From Nymphaea colorata (Eukaryota > Streptophyta > Magnoliopsida > Nymphaeales > Nymphaeaceae): DNA of 64,000 bases. The stretch lies in NCBI RefSeq assembly GCF_008831285.2, contig NC_045144.1, forward strand, positions 25,187,716 to 25,251,715. Direction: 5' to 3'. The position numbers were made by a program, and so were the translations under genes. Of this stretch, positions 13,001 to 25,564 are shown piece after piece. The notes beneath the pieces were generated by a model. That model was given only the letters and a program-made list of their open reading frames with translations. It made no database searches and had not been told where the DNA came from. The number at the start of each line of letters is the position of its first letter. Within the stretch, counting starts at the first letter, position 1.

Positions 13001-16000
13001 TTTTAACTTTTTTTTCTCAATATATCGTGATAGTTTCCTTGTTTATCAGTTTCTTTGTTTTCTTTTTAATATCGCAATATTTGTTGCTATGCTCTTAAGT
13101 AGGAAGATATGCTTTTTGTCTTTTTCCCTGCTCGTCTCTAATTGTTTGTACTAGAAAATAGTTTAGGTTCAGTATGCTTTGCTTTTCATCAGAATTGTTT
13201 TTTCTCCACATACCGCCTTCTTTATGACAACAAAAGCAAAATTTTATCCTTTTGAAATATATATGGGATAATGGTTGAAACTTGAAATTATTATATATGT
13301 CTATCATAGTCAACAAACTTTGTGATGAATTCTTTCTTTCAGGCATTTGTATTCAAACATTTATTTTTTTATTTTTATCTCTTCTTCAGGAGGCTAAGGA
13401 ACGGGAGAAGATAATGAACAACGAAAAATGTATTATGCCAGTTGCTTTTGTGTCCTTTAGAAGTCGTTGGGGCGCTGCTGTCTGTGCACAAACACAACAA
13501 ACTAGAAATCCCACAGTCTGGTTGACCGAGTGGGCTCCTGAGCCTAGAGATGTTTACTGGAATAATTTACCAATTCCATATGTTTCTCTTGCTATCAGGA
13601 AGCTTATTGTGGCTGTTGCATTTTTCTTTCTTACCTTTTTCTTTATGATACCAATAGCATTTGTACAGTCACTAGCCAACATCGAGGGTATTGAGAAAGC
13701 AGCACCTTTCTTGAAGGCTATCATAGAAATGTGAGTAATTTTCATGCCCTTCTGTTGATTTTCATTGTGATCTGCTAGTTAAGAATGTTAAAAATGGTAT
13801 CTACTTTGCCTGCAGCAAAATTATCAAGTCCTTCATTCAGGGTGTTCTTCCTGGAATTGCTCTGAAGATTTTCCTCATCTTTTTGCCTGCAATATTGATG
13901 GTGATGTCTAAGTTTGAGGGTTATATTGCTCGATCTGTTCTAGAAAGAAGAGCTGCAGCCAAATACTACATTTTCCAGCTTATAAATGTGTTTCTTGGGA
14001 GTATAATCACAGGCACCGCTTTTCAACAGCTGCATTACTTTATGAAGCAGTCTGCGAATGAGTATGGTCTCTACTCCGCTACTGTTATTGACATGAATGA
14101 TTGTTGATCTTGAAAGATCACCTCCTTAGGATTATTCATTCACTCATTTAAGGCAATGAAAGAAGAAGGAAAAAAAAAAATTTATTTCCAGCTTTTGCAC
14201 TCACTTAGTCTAGCCAACACTTGTCATACATAGTTGACTTCAAAGAAATGGTCCTTATTTCTTCCCGTCACTTGTTCACATAATGAGAGGGGCCTCTTTT
14301 TTTCTTTGTACCATTTACTTGTTGGCACCTTCACGCTTACTTCTATAAAATATTTCTCTAAAGGTACTTGTGTTTCAATAATTTTTTTGATTGCATTGTT
14401 AGTTGATCTTTAACACATTTATTATAACAAACACTTAACTTGGAAGTAAATGTTTCATTTAGGAGAGTGCAGACTCCAATTTGAATAATCCAAGTCTGCT
14501 TGGCTTCAAGCAGTGATGTGGTGTCTTCTTGATCTGTACCTGTCAAGGTATTAAAAAAGTAAAGGGGCAGATAAAAAATTGTTGAATTAAGTACTTGTTT
14601 AGGAGTTAAATTTTATGATGTGGCTAAATGACATGACTTTTGAAAATCCAGCCTGCCTTACAATTTCTAGCTTTGCCGTAAAGGCATTTGTGTATATTCT
14701 CCTTGAGTCTGCACATTCTAGTATCACACTCCATGAAATAATTATAGTTCCAATGTCAACTTACCTGAGGCCTTCTCACCCAAACCATACATTTATTGTT
14801 TTTGAATGTCAGCTTAATCCATCCTAGATATTTTGTCACGCTGGAATGTTGGACCAGTTTTTATTTCTTTAATATGTTCTCATTGTTCTTAAAGTTCCCA
14901 TGTTTGTTCATTTTTTTATGGGCTAAGGTGAGCTTGAGCATGAATTGTTCTATCAAGCCATTATAGTTTAAAATCCTCAATTGTTAAAGTTGTCATTTGA
15001 GTTGGAGCTGGATGCCATGTTCTGGGATTTGCAGACATGTTAATAACGTTAAGTCCTTGAACGGTTGAACCTATGTTACATAGGTGCAGTCACGGGTGTG
15101 GGTGTGTTAATACAGGCTGGAACATGCCATTTTTGAAAATTATGGGTAGTGGGGTACAGCAGAGTGTATGTGTGTGTGTGTGTATAAACCATCACAAAAA
15201 ATCTCATTAGTAGAGCAAAAATTCATACACAATAACCCAAACTTTCAATGCCAAACGACATAGTCTACAAGTCAAGCAGGAAATTCAGAGTCAGCAGAAT
15301 TACAGGAGCACTCTGTTAGCCTCCTTAATCTCTTAGAAGACACATTCCCTAGTATCATATGGTAAAAATTCTTTCTCCTGCATGTTTCATGTGTTTTGAA
15401 ATTCATATTTGTTGCAAAGATATCTCTCCTGTTAAAGCTGTTTCTCTCTATATGTACTTGACATCTTAGTTACGTAATAAACAGCAAGAGCATTAAGGAT
15501 TAAGCACATTAAGTCATTAATTCATTAAGACCGGAAATAGTTGAAAGAGAAAAAAATTGAGGGAAAAACATCTTGCTGACGAAAGCCTCACATTTATGAA
15601 CCCCAAAGGGAAAGAAAAACTTTGTTGCCATAATCCATCTCCATGTGTCGCTGATCATCGTTGCCATTGATTATTAGCGGCTAATGCCAGCCATCGTCAT
15701 GGGATTGCTCAGGCAGAAGGAAGTGAACCATTTAGATGCAGAGAGGATGCATCAGGCCCCTCCATCAAAGTCCTGAGTCTCCTGATCCAAGCCATACCTG
15801 AAAGGCAAGACGTACTGGGCATACCCACGTAGCGGCATGGGCAACTGGTTTTCCACATGCTGATCTGAGTTAGACTCGATCTGATACAGATCCATTGAAT
15901 TAAATTTTAATTATCTATTTTGGTTTAGTGATATAGTACTATAGTTTTAGACTTCTAGTTAAGGAAGATATTTTCTAGGTCTAGGACTGCCAATAGCGTG

Positions 16001-18827
16001 ATGATACAATTTCAAACTTGCTGTCAACATAGGATCCTGTCACTTAGTAGATTTTAAATTTTTTTTTATCCTTGGTAGTCCCAATGTATATAAAGTTATT
16101 TTAACATAGTTTTCTATATTATCCTTCTCTCTTTGAGAACCATGTATTGGCTCTGAGATGGATAATGGGTTGGTAAAGCATGAAGCATGTTTTCAAAGAC
16201 CAAACTTTAGTGCATGCAATCAGTCTGTTTAATTTCTGCCAGGTTTTTTGTGAGTATAACAGCAGTTTTACTTAATTTGCGTTTATAATCAGAAAATTTT
16301 TGTTTATCATTTGATACTCGCCTCTCATTCTCCTACCTAGTTACTCAGTTCTTTTCAAATATATGTTTTATTTTTTCTCTAAACTTTGCAGTATTCCTCG
16401 ACTAATTGGTGAGACCATCCCTTCGAAAGCAACTTTTTTCATTACTTATATTATGGTTGATGGTTGGGCTGGAATTGCTGGGGAAATTCTCAGGCTAAGG
16501 CCATTGATTATATATCATATCAAGAACTTTTTCTTGGTGAAGACTGAGAAGGACAGGGAAGAGGCCATGGATGCAGGAAGTATAGGTTTCAATACTTCAG
16601 AACCTCAAATTCAGCTATATTTCTTACTTGGTCTTGTTTACTGCGTGGTCACTCCTATCCTACTTCCATTTATTGTGGTCTTTTTTGCCTTTGCATTCAC
16701 CGTGTATCGTCATCAGGTAAAGTTATTGTTTCTTCTTCAAACATAATGCAGTATATTCTGTTTACTTTGACAAAATCCTATCTTGAATTCCCAGTTTATC
16801 TTCTACTGTTAACTTTTATAAAAGCCTAACTTTGGGTTCCCAGTATATCTTTCACTTTTATGCTAATCTTACTTCTGCATCTGAGGTTTCTGAGTTGCTC
16901 TAAAACTTTGTCATAATCAGTCAATGCATGTCATTGTTATTGCCAAATTAGATGGAAGGGTGTTCTGCTCTTTTCTCTTTTTGGTATCTCTGGTTTTTAT
17001 CAGGGATCCACAATTTACTGCAACGTGTTGAGTATCTGAATCATTGATGTGTCTAGATTTTCTTGTAGTTACAGATGCAGAAAAAGAAACAATGCTAGTA
17101 TACTGGTGTAGTTAGTAGTACATAAAAAAATAGGATATAGGATTTTGGTCATAATTAGTACTTAAAAAATTAGTACATAGGTATGGGTTTAGACTGGTGC
17201 TTATGTAACTCAAACTTGAGAGAGAGGGAAAGAGGAAGTCTTTTTCTTTTGTGTGCTGGAGATACATACAGTACTACTACTATCAAATAACTCATGCATT
17301 GTCATGCTCAAACTGCAAAGAAGCCTTCTAAAAAGTAGTTGACAGCCTTCATTGTCAAGAAAGTAAAAAGTCGGCACTTTCCTCAGATAAGCAGCTTTTG
17401 TAGCTGTCTAAACTAACATGATCGGATGGTTAAGACCAGTACATACAGTGGTCATATTTCCCTCATATTTTAGGAACCTGCATTCGCACCAAGATGACCA
17501 ACAAAGCATGACCACATACACAAACTACTTTACTCCTACAAACTGTAGTTGGTGGTTACATTTCAAGGCAGATCATAAAAATGTGGTTTCCTGGTTGGTC
17601 CAAAAATAATGCAAAGGTGTACTTAGTTCTTCTTGTTTATGCACATCTACATACATTTAGTTTCTTACAAAAGCACGAAAAAGACAGGAACTTCATAAGA
17701 TGCAATGAACATTCCTATATAATACATAACATATTTGCATAATTCCAGAATAAAAAAAGAGTAAATTAGAACTGAATGCTGCTTCCACGAATCATTTTCT
17801 GATCAATGAAGTTTGTAATAATGAATCTTGTAAGAAATTAGATAAGGTCATTTCAAGAGAAAGCATCTAGGCATAGACATAGCCAAATTAGATCTGTTGT
17901 GCATGTTGTGTAAGTTCCTTGAGAATATTATATCATTATATGTGTTACGAGCAGTTTGGAGGGAGAAAAGAAATTGATTCGATTAACCCTAATCTCACTT
18001 AACTAAATATTATGGGTGAGAGGAATAATTATACAAAAAGTCCTCCAAAAGTAATAAGATAATAAAGACATGTCCATCTAAATTTTTCTGATTCACTAAC
18101 GTCTCCTTACTCTTATTTTAGTCTCTCAATACTTCCTCTCAAGGTGGAGCATAGATATGAATGTTCATTTTGTTAGAACATTCAGAGAATCTAGATATTG
18201 GAAAGAGGCCTGATAAACACATCAGCAACTTGATCTTATGAGGAAAATATGAACTATAGAAATATTCCCTACTTGGAGCACATCACGAATATAATGGCAG
18301 TCTATTTGAAGATGTTTGGTCCTCATGAAGTACCGAATTGTTTGCTATACAGGTAGCAGTGTTATTATCATACATCATAGGAGAGAAACATATATCCCTA
18401 AACATATCAACATAGTTTTGATCCACATTATTTCTGCACCAGTTTGGGCAATTAAAGCACCACCAAGAAAGAAATACAACCCCAAAACTGCAAGGTATTA
18501 AAGTCTCCCAGGCGTATGAGGCTCTAATACCATGTTCCAAGCAGTCTGGAGGAAGAAAAAAAAATAATTTGGTTAATCCTAATCACTTAAATAAAGATTA
18601 GGGGCAAGAGGAATAATTATATAAAAAAGTCCTTCAAAAATAATAAAATAACAAAGACATACCCATCTAAACTTTTCTAATTCCCGAATGACTCCTCACT
18701 CTTTCTTTTCTTTTTTTTTTTTCTCTCAACAATATGTTGAGTCCATAACCTACCTATCCTATGTGGCCTGACTAAATGATTTTTATGTTCCATAGGTTTG
18801 AATTTTTTACTGTCAAATGTTGTGTAT

Positions 18828-18858
<31 letters not shown>

Positions 18859-20127
18859 CTCGCTCCTTACCCCCTCCTCCCCACACACATCCATGCCTTT
18901 GTGAATTTTGCATGCACAGTATTTCTTAACTGTTGAGTATACCATATTATGCCTCTGAAACTTGTTGTTGTCCAGATTATAAATGTGTACAATCAGGAGT
19001 ATGAGAGTGCAGCAGCTTTCTGGCCAGCTGTCCACAGTCGAATTATTACGAACTTGATAATTTCACAAGTGCTTCTGATGGGGTTAATGAGTACAAAAGC
19101 TGCTGCTCAAGCAGGTCCTTTTCTCATTGCTCTGCCAATTTTGACTTTTTGGTTCCATAGATTCTGCAAGGGACGTTACGAAGCTGCATTTGTCAAATTT
19201 CCACTGCAGGTAAGAGGAATAGTGTCCCATTTTTATTGGATATGCCTTTTTTCTGCAACTTTTTATTTCCTTTTTGTTAATAAGTTTTGCTTGCTTTTGT
19301 TGTCCAAATTGTTGGTATTGTTCCATAGACAAATGTGTCAATTGCATCACGGGACAGTGCGTATATATATATCACCAAGGCATGTTGGATGACAAATTGG
19401 ATGTATACCCGTGCGGTGCATCTCTTACTGGTTTAGTAGTTCTAAACAGAATGGGTTAATTGTCATAATCTGCAACTTTTTCTTGTGCTACTCCGTTTCT
19501 TTTTGCAGCATCACGTGACACAGTTGAAACTACTAAGCTATAGTCTGGCTATATAGGCTTTTAAATGTTCTTAAAAAGAATCAGTGTATATGATCATAAC
19601 TGGAGTGTCTTTTTGAGTTAAGCTGGAAGAAAATGGTCGTGGACATCCTTTCATTTTGTTAGATGAGCTACTTTGACATTAATAGTAGCACTAATCATCT
19701 TTAATTGTTACTGTATTCTTAAGTGAAGGTTTTTGATGAAGTGTTTTGAGTATTATGAGCACTTGCCATCGTTCATTCAGCCATTCCATCTATTAAGCTT
19801 GCAGTTCGCCTAATCATGATCATCTATTTGCTGTTATAGAGCTTCAAACATTCACTCTTGCGTGTTGTAATATTCTAGGAAGCTATGATAAAAGACACAT
19901 TGGAGCGTACAACTGAACCAGGCTTGAACTTGAAAGGTTACCTTCAGGCCGCTTACATCCATCCTGTGTTCAAGGACGACGAAGATGATGATGCAGTCTC
20001 AGGAGTAGTGCATGAGCCAGAAGACACACTGGTACCCACCAAGCGTCAATCAAGGAGAAACACACCACTGCCAAGCAAATACAGTTCTTCATCGTCGTCT
20101 CTTCTAGATGTTCATGAGCAACCATAA
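6975..20127 (+). CDS. OSCA1-like (CSC1): OSCA1/CSC1-type hyperosmolality-gated calcium channel, 765 aa
   Basis: Exons: 6975-7288, 8403-8552, 9159-9294, 10787-10888, 11676-11795, 11955-12035, 13390-13730, 13816-14061, 16392-16716, 18976-19209, 19879-20127. Every join is GT-AG and in phase. The protein is a plasma-membrane, mechanically and osmotically gated cation channel related to TMEM63. Domain order: N-terminal membrane part (about 5-175, starting MATLSDIGLSAAINI), a cytosolic domain (about 197-365) with CAQTQQTRNPTVWLTEWAPEPRDV, then the conserved membrane core (about 372-650) with FFFLTFFFMIPIAFVQSL, TYIMVDGWAGIAGEILRL and VYRHQIINVYNQEYESAAAFWP. The C-terminal tail is acidic, then Ser/Arg-rich. 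Length and motifs match OSCA clade 1 (about 770 aa). The start is the conserved family start. AATAAA at 20143 may serve as a poly(A) signal. Exact orthology within clade 1 is undecided. Confidence 0.95.
9991..10050. repeat. (AT)n(GT)n(AT)n microsatellite
   Basis: Compound dinucleotide repeat in the third coding intron of the channel gene. Confidence 0.95.
10417..10614. repeat. Three-copy 66-bp minisatellite in an OSCA intron
   Basis: Units start CTGCATAGCCAACAAGTC at 10417, 10483 and 10549. They differ by only a few bases each. Because 66 is a multiple of three, all copies stay open in both a plus and a minus frame, which produces repetitive small frames on both strands. These frames lie inside an intron and are not genes. 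Confidence 0.95.
12701..13091. mobile_element. Mutator-type MITE, 391 bp, with 8-9-bp target duplication
   Basis: The left end CGTAGCCACAAATATCG is matched by the inverted right end CATAGCAACAAATATTGCG. Flanks are CTCTTAAGG (12692-12700) and CTCTTAAGT (13092-13100), identical over 8 of 9 bases. It sits in the intron before coding exon 7 of the channel gene. Same family as the copy at 34845-35275, whose 9-bp duplication is perfect, which points to Mutator-like mobilisation. No coding capacity. Confidence 0.85.
17943..18731 (-). mobile_element. Internally deleted Ty1/copia retrotransposon with perfect 5-bp target duplication
   Basis: Two long terminal repeats (17943-18131, 189 bp; 18533-18731, 199 bp) enclose about 400 bp. 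ATATG is present at both outer flanks (17938-17942 and 18732-18736). Read on the minus strand, the primer binding site TGGTATTAGAGCC follows the 5' LTR at 18532-18520, and a polypurine tract TTGAGAGGAAG precedes the 3' LTR. The interior keeps the end of the copia RNase H region (NNTATCIANNSVLHE, then a frame change to RTKHLQIDCHYIRDVL). It lies antisense in an intron of the channel gene. All other internal coding is lost, so it cannot move by itself. Confidence 0.93.
18283..18500 (-). pseudogene. Copia RNase H fragment inside the intronic retroelement
   Basis: The minus-strand reading YDNNTATCIANNSVLHED matches the copia RNase H motif (a DNQ/CIA…HERTKH pattern). The frame shifts just after HE, and the continuation RTKHLQIDCHYIRDVLQVGNISIVHI is in another frame. 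Decayed and non-functional. Confidence 0.85.
18829..18854. repeat. (CT)n microsatellite
   Basis: Thirteen CT units about 120 bases before coding exon 10 of the channel gene. The Glu-Arg repeat frames on the minus strand come from it. Confidence 0.95.
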
Positions 20128-20148
20128 GTTGTACATCGTTCCAATAAA

Positions 20149-21769
20149 ATTCACATCAATGTGCATATTTGATGTATCGTCACACTTATTTTGTGTTTGG
20201 AAGTTGGGTGAGAGCGATTCAAAATTTCCACCGCATCAATGAAGTTGCTGGACGGTGTACATGAGAGGTCTCTGCCTCCCGGCTGTAAGAAAAACGTTGT
20301 ATTCTGTACCATATCAAACTGAAGGTGGTAATGGTTAAAAGGCAGCTTTTTTTTTATGCCCCTTCTTTGCTTAAATTGCATGAGCCACTTTGGCTCGAAG
20401 CATGTATGTACTTCTGTTGTGTCTGATAATCAATCTTTTGTGGGCTTCAAATCTGACACCACTTGGTTCCACAATGCAGCCAAACCATCTCGCCCCACAG
20501 AGACAGAGGAGTCAAATTTATCTCCTAAAGATTTTGGAAATAATGCACTTACCAAAAGCAAGTTCGTTATAATCACTTCTTGTATGCCTGAAGACGACGC
20601 AATGTTGCCAAAGTTTCTTGAGAAGATGGAATCACCAAGGTTATATATGTGCCTTCCTTGATTTTCATACTTGGAGGTTTTGATCAGAAACTAACCAATA
20701 TTAAGGATCCAATTAAGACGTCAAATGACATCGAAGATAGTTTTTTTGGGCCTGAAGGACGCACGTACGCAGCTGGCATCAATTGTCAAGCCCAGACCAA
20801 AGTAGGACGGATGTGGGCAAGGCCAAGATGGTACCCCCACAGGAAATAAACAACGCGTATAAAGCAAGATAATGAACCAATAAGAACGATTGATTTTGTT
20901 TCAATCTGTTAACATCTTCCATCTAGGGTCTTCAGCAAAACCAAGATAAAGCAGCCCACAGTATTTCTTGGCTATTATCATGTTGGATTACCATGCCAAC
21001 GTACGCCAAGGCCTAAGTGAATACTGTAATTTAGAAGCAAATATCATCAATGTCACAATGTTCACACACGCAAGAATACAGCTTCCTTGCATATATAGCC
21101 AAAACTGCTGTTTAACAAGAGCTGCCTCCTTGAAGCTGTTAAAAAGAAATTCTAAATTTCTGGACGTGGGTAAGGCGATAGAAATAAATGAAGTTTTGAT
21201 GAACCTAGGCACATGTCACAAGAGATCAAAGCAAATCTTGAAGTCCAAGAGCAGATCAAATATAACAACAAAGATACAACTTAACAATTTATGTGGTTTG
21301 TTGTCAAGAGGAAGCCAAAAGAAATAAATAGAAGTCAATTCGACAAAGACAATAAAAGCCAAGCGAATGAGACATTTCAGCTTTATATCAGAATCACTTT
21401 AAATTTGTATAGAACAAGCAGCAGCTGCAGCATGAACATCCACAATTTGCAGAGAGAATCCTCTTATGTTCTTTATGTAACAAGGAGGAGCTGCAGAATG
21501 AACATCCACAAAATGCATAGCGAGAGAGAGAGAGAGAGATTCCTAAATGCCTCAATCTGCAGCTCTACCTTGCAAGTCTGAGAGTAATAATATCAAAATA
21601 CAGTAAACTAATTTGCATCTGTATCCAATATGATTACATTAAAGTGGCTGAACATGGCAACAGTAATCAAATGATATTTAAACCATAAAAGGTTACTCGT
21701 ATCACTTTAATTGCAGAAACAATAAAATGCACGATAAGCTGATGCCTTTTGATACCTATATACAAACTA
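20149..21769. other. Convergent intergenic region between OSCA and RTL2 genes
   Basis: Contains the 3' untranslated parts of two genes that point at each other. Several small plus frames (20356-20661, 20649-20849, 20968-21327, 21291-21581) have no family similarity that I can see. A duplicated motif AGCAGCTGCAGCATGAACATCC / GGAGCTGCAGAATGAACATCC lies at about 21418 and 21487. No RNA gene seen. Confidence 0.5.
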
Positions 21770-22239
21770 TTATGATTGAATTGTTAACCTTCCTGATCTA
21801 CTCAGATGGTTTAACATCTTTTGAGCTGCGGAGTTCTCTGAATCCTTGACCCGCCCCTTCAAGTCACCCTTAATGATCAGCTTCTCATTTGACTTTGTGA
21901 CCTCAACGGAACTGATAAATTTCTTATCATGAGCTGGCCCGTCCTCTTCAATGAGTCTGCAGTTCAAAAACTACTAATACTCAATATGGACGTTCAAGCT
22001 CAGAAGTTGGAACAAACTCGACAAAATCGGTATGAGCTGCATTAAGTTAACATGCTTATGACATGAGATTTTATCAATTAATAAATTATCCTCTAATTTC
22101 ACAAAGAAAGATCTAGCTCACTCCATGCAAGTGCCACGACAAAGCTATGGATTTTTCTAGTAGAAAAGCAGCATGATCAATATGTACCATGAACAAACCA
22201 GTTACTTGTGCCCCTGTAATCTAGAAACAGTGGGACATA

Positions 22240-22286
<47 letters not shown>

Positions 22287-24312
22287 GTACACCCTTTTCG
22301 GCTAATTACAAAATCACAGAACAAGTACCAATAAAAATTAAGAACGTAATTGGAGCAGTACTATTCTACCAAATTGCTTGAGGATTTTTTCGTTAGCAAG
22401 ATCATCCTTTGGACAAATTATGGAGAACATGACAAAGTGGAACCAACAAGGTTTGTTAACATCCTCGTATCTTCATGCTTTCTGCCTTTCTCCCATCTAT
22501 CAAGTTGGTCAAGCATCCCAATTTCCTCTAATTCGTATATTAAAAACCAACCTTTTCAGCTGATGTTTCAACCCCTGTAGTCTAGATCTGACAAATTTAT
22601 CTATGTCCAGATACCTTGTTGCCTATAGATTTAAAATCAGAAATAAATAGAAAACCAAAAATCTCAGAATTTACAATCACTATGCCATGGAATTGGATCC
22701 CAAAATAATATGATCTTAAATTTTAATGCAATGAAAAAATTGGCATGAATGATTTCATTTTCACGAAAAGATAAGCAACATGAAAGAAAATATTTTTCAC
22801 AGCTTTCAATGAGGCATTAAGGTTTTCAAACTATCATTCCTTTCTCGGGAAGGTGGTTTCGGCCGTTTGGCTATTGACCATTAATTTACATAAGCATGAA
22901 AATTCTCCACGGCTAGCTAATATGCTTGCAAATTAGAACACATGAAACATTTTAAAGTCGTACTAGAATGTCACTGCCTCGTACTCAAATCTGTTTCTGA
23001 ACAAATATGCGGCTTAAACAATGGTAACAGAACACGAAAAAGGGTCACAGAATAGCCTTGTATCTCAGCTCTGAGCCTCCTAAGCTGCTTCGATTTAAAG
23101 CTCAAAAGGGCAAGAAGACACAAAAAAATACATTTGTAACAGAACCAGGTAACTATTGATATTAGACTATTCCAAGCCATTTGCATACATAGATGTTATA
23201 GATTAAGCACAAAACAAGTGCAGAAGAATACTTATATATGGGAAAAGGCCAATGCATTTTGCCACAAAGCACATTTAGCATGTGCTTGGCACCATCTTCA
23301 TCCACTCCATCACACAGTGGGTGGTCAATGATCACTTCCACAATTGGATCAGCCCCTTGATTCTCTCTGAACTTTTCCAACGCCAATCTCGCCGCAGCAA
23401 TTTTCGCAAGATCCTTGTTCTCGTTCCGCCCAGTGCCGCACCTCACGCCGTCGATAAGTACATGAATCACATTCAGGCCCATCTTGTCTACCTTCATAGC
23501 GAGCTTCAATTCCTTCCCTACTTTCTGGCAAAGCTCCAGTAGCTCCGTCCATGGATGACTTTGTAGCGTTTCTGGAGTCACCATTGGTGCCAAGACATGT
23601 CGAACAATCTAAAAACAAAAACAAAGGGAATGAGGAAGAGAAGAAATAATCGATCCGATAAAGAAGGGTCAAAAGGAGAAACAGAGAGCCATGAATCCAC
23701 CGAACTACCGTCCAAAGCTTGTCAAGTTTATCTCCGCAATCAATGTAAACGGCGGCGGAGACAGATTCAATGATGTCGGCGAGCACCTTTGGGGGTTTCA
23801 CGCTGGCGATGGCGGACTCGTGCTGGATTGCCTTCGAGAACTCCAGCACCTGAAATAGTCCACCACCAATTAAGATAAAGAAACTCCGACTTCCCGATGG
23901 GACTACGAAAAGAGAGGGAAACCTTGTCGTCTAGAGAAGGGGAGTTGCGCCGGAGAAAGCGGTAGAGCCCGAGCTTGACTGCGGCACGAGCGAGCTTCTC
24001 GGTGCTGACATTGGCAGCGCGAAGGAGGGAGAGGGCGCCCTGATCGAGGTTGGGGTAGCTTATATAGAGGTGAGTGCTGAAAAGGTGGCCAAGGACAGCG
24101 TCGCCCACGAACTCGAGGCGCTCGTAGGACGTTCCCGCAGGAAAGGAGGAGTGCGTGAGTGCCGTCTCCAACAGTGTCCGGTCGCTGAACTGGTATCCAA
24201 TGATCGTCTCGACGGCGGCCATCGCCTCGTCGGGGGTGCATGTCTCCGGGTCTAAGCCGTCGACCTCCATCCTCCTCTGCAACAGGTTTCTCTTGCTGGT
24301 TGACGCCTTCAT
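21770..24312 (-). CDS. RTL2: RNase III-like protein 2 (RTL2-like), 364 aa
   Basis: Exons on the minus strand: 24312-23923, 23849-23709, 23608-23232, 21956-21770, all GT-AG and in phase. RTL2 proteins cleave double-stranded RNA, taking part in rRNA 3' processing and small-RNA precursor trimming. Domain order: RNase III domain (about 27-180), first dsRNA-binding domain (about 194-262, ending NKDLAKIAAARLALEKF), second dsRNA-binding domain (about 284-358). Catalytic acidic residues are intact: ERLEFVGD gives E64, E67 and D71, and KVLADIIES gives D155 and E158. Arabidopsis RTL2 is of similar length (about 390 aa) and has the same plant-type GD-x-x-x-G variation after the signature. I chose the ATG at 24312 because a TATA box lies at 24390-24383. 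A longer open frame from 24531 would run through that TATA box. The last intron is 1.3 kb. Confidence 0.92.
22241..22284. repeat. (GT)n(GA)n microsatellite
   Basis: Compound dinucleotide repeat within the last intron of the RTL2-like gene. Confidence 0.93.
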
Positions 24313-24382
24313 CCTTCCACCGTTCCCACCACTTCTCCGCCTTAATGGGTTTGCCTCTTTCAGAACCAATGGGTAGCCGCCT

Positions 24383-24390
24383 CTTTTATA
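24383..24390 (-). promoter_or_regulatory. TATA box of the RTL2-like gene
   Basis: Minus strand reads CTGTATAAAAGAGG. It lies about 70 bases before the ATG at 24312, predicting a start of transcription near 24355 and a leader of about 45 nt. It is the main reason for rejecting the longer N-terminus. Confidence 0.65.
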
Positions 24391-25486
24391 CAGGTCGCCG
24401 GATTCCGCGAGCAAGAGAATCCCTGGACCACCGGCAGAAGAGGACGAGGCAACGAGGAGGAAAGAAGGAAGAAAACGGTGCGGCGTTTCAACGAAGCAGC
24501 AAGGCGACGGCGAGTCTCGTTCTGGACGCATATTTCAAAATCTTATTCACCGTCGCTGCTCTTTCTTATAATTCTAAAATGCTCCCTTTTTTCTTTCACT
24601 TTCAGCAAAAGATCCACTCAACTTTTGAGGGTACCAAACTTTTGGGAGAAAATCTTCATCTAAAAAAGTTTGAATTTAAACTGTACTCAACTTAAAATAT
24701 TCAGCTTCGTTCAGTTTGTTTCCTATTCATATCAAATGCATTTATATTTGAATCCAACTTTAGTTCGAACAATGGATTCTCTCCCGCTTACCTGAACTTA
24801 TAACACTTTAGTTTTTGGTTATCAAGAAGATGGGAGAAGTTCTGCCTGCATTAAAAAAAAGATGAAGTTCTCTTTTGGAATTAAACTAAAAGAGTTACAC
24901 TGAAAGTGAAGCAGCCGGGTTTCTCCGGTTGTGGGTCCCGCTCATGACCATGGCGAATAAATTCGAATGAACTTGAATAAAGAGAAGATTTGTGTGGGCA
25001 CTTGCCACTTGAACGGAATCTCCACCAACAAGAGTTAAATTCAGTTTGGGTTGGGACAGGACTTATATGTATCCGATCCATTTCAAAGCCAGATTAAGAT
25101 CTGGTTCACAAATTTTATCATTTTAATTTTTCCATTGTTAAAAAGTTAGTATATAAAAAATCTAGCACTTTTGATTGATGTCATTTCTAGGTTTTTCCTT
25201 CTCCCACAAGGAATCTCAAAAAAAGAGAAGATCATTAAGTGCTTGTGGCATGGTTTGCCTATTCTCAAATAAAAATTAGGTTCTGAAATGTAAAGCCTGG
25301 TTTTGGCCCTTGTCACCCAAACACATAAGCTAGGCTTAAGCAACTACAAAAAAATCTTACTATTTATACTCAGTTTGATCAATTCGTGATATATATCTTT
25401 TCTCCGTAAGTTTGTACTATATAAATCACAATAATTTCATTAATATAAACCTCTGTGTAAAAAAAGGGTCCTAATTATGCATCGAA

Positions 25487-25488
<2 letters not shown>

Positions 25489-25562
<74 letters not shown>
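25489..25562. repeat. (AT)n microsatellite
   Basis: About 37 uninterrupted AT units. Confidence 0.97.

Positions 25563-25564
<2 letters not shown>

Noticed and set aside
24313-24531. 73-residue N-terminal extension of the RTL2-like protein
   Set aside because: Runs through a TATA box and is low complexity; the family does not need it.
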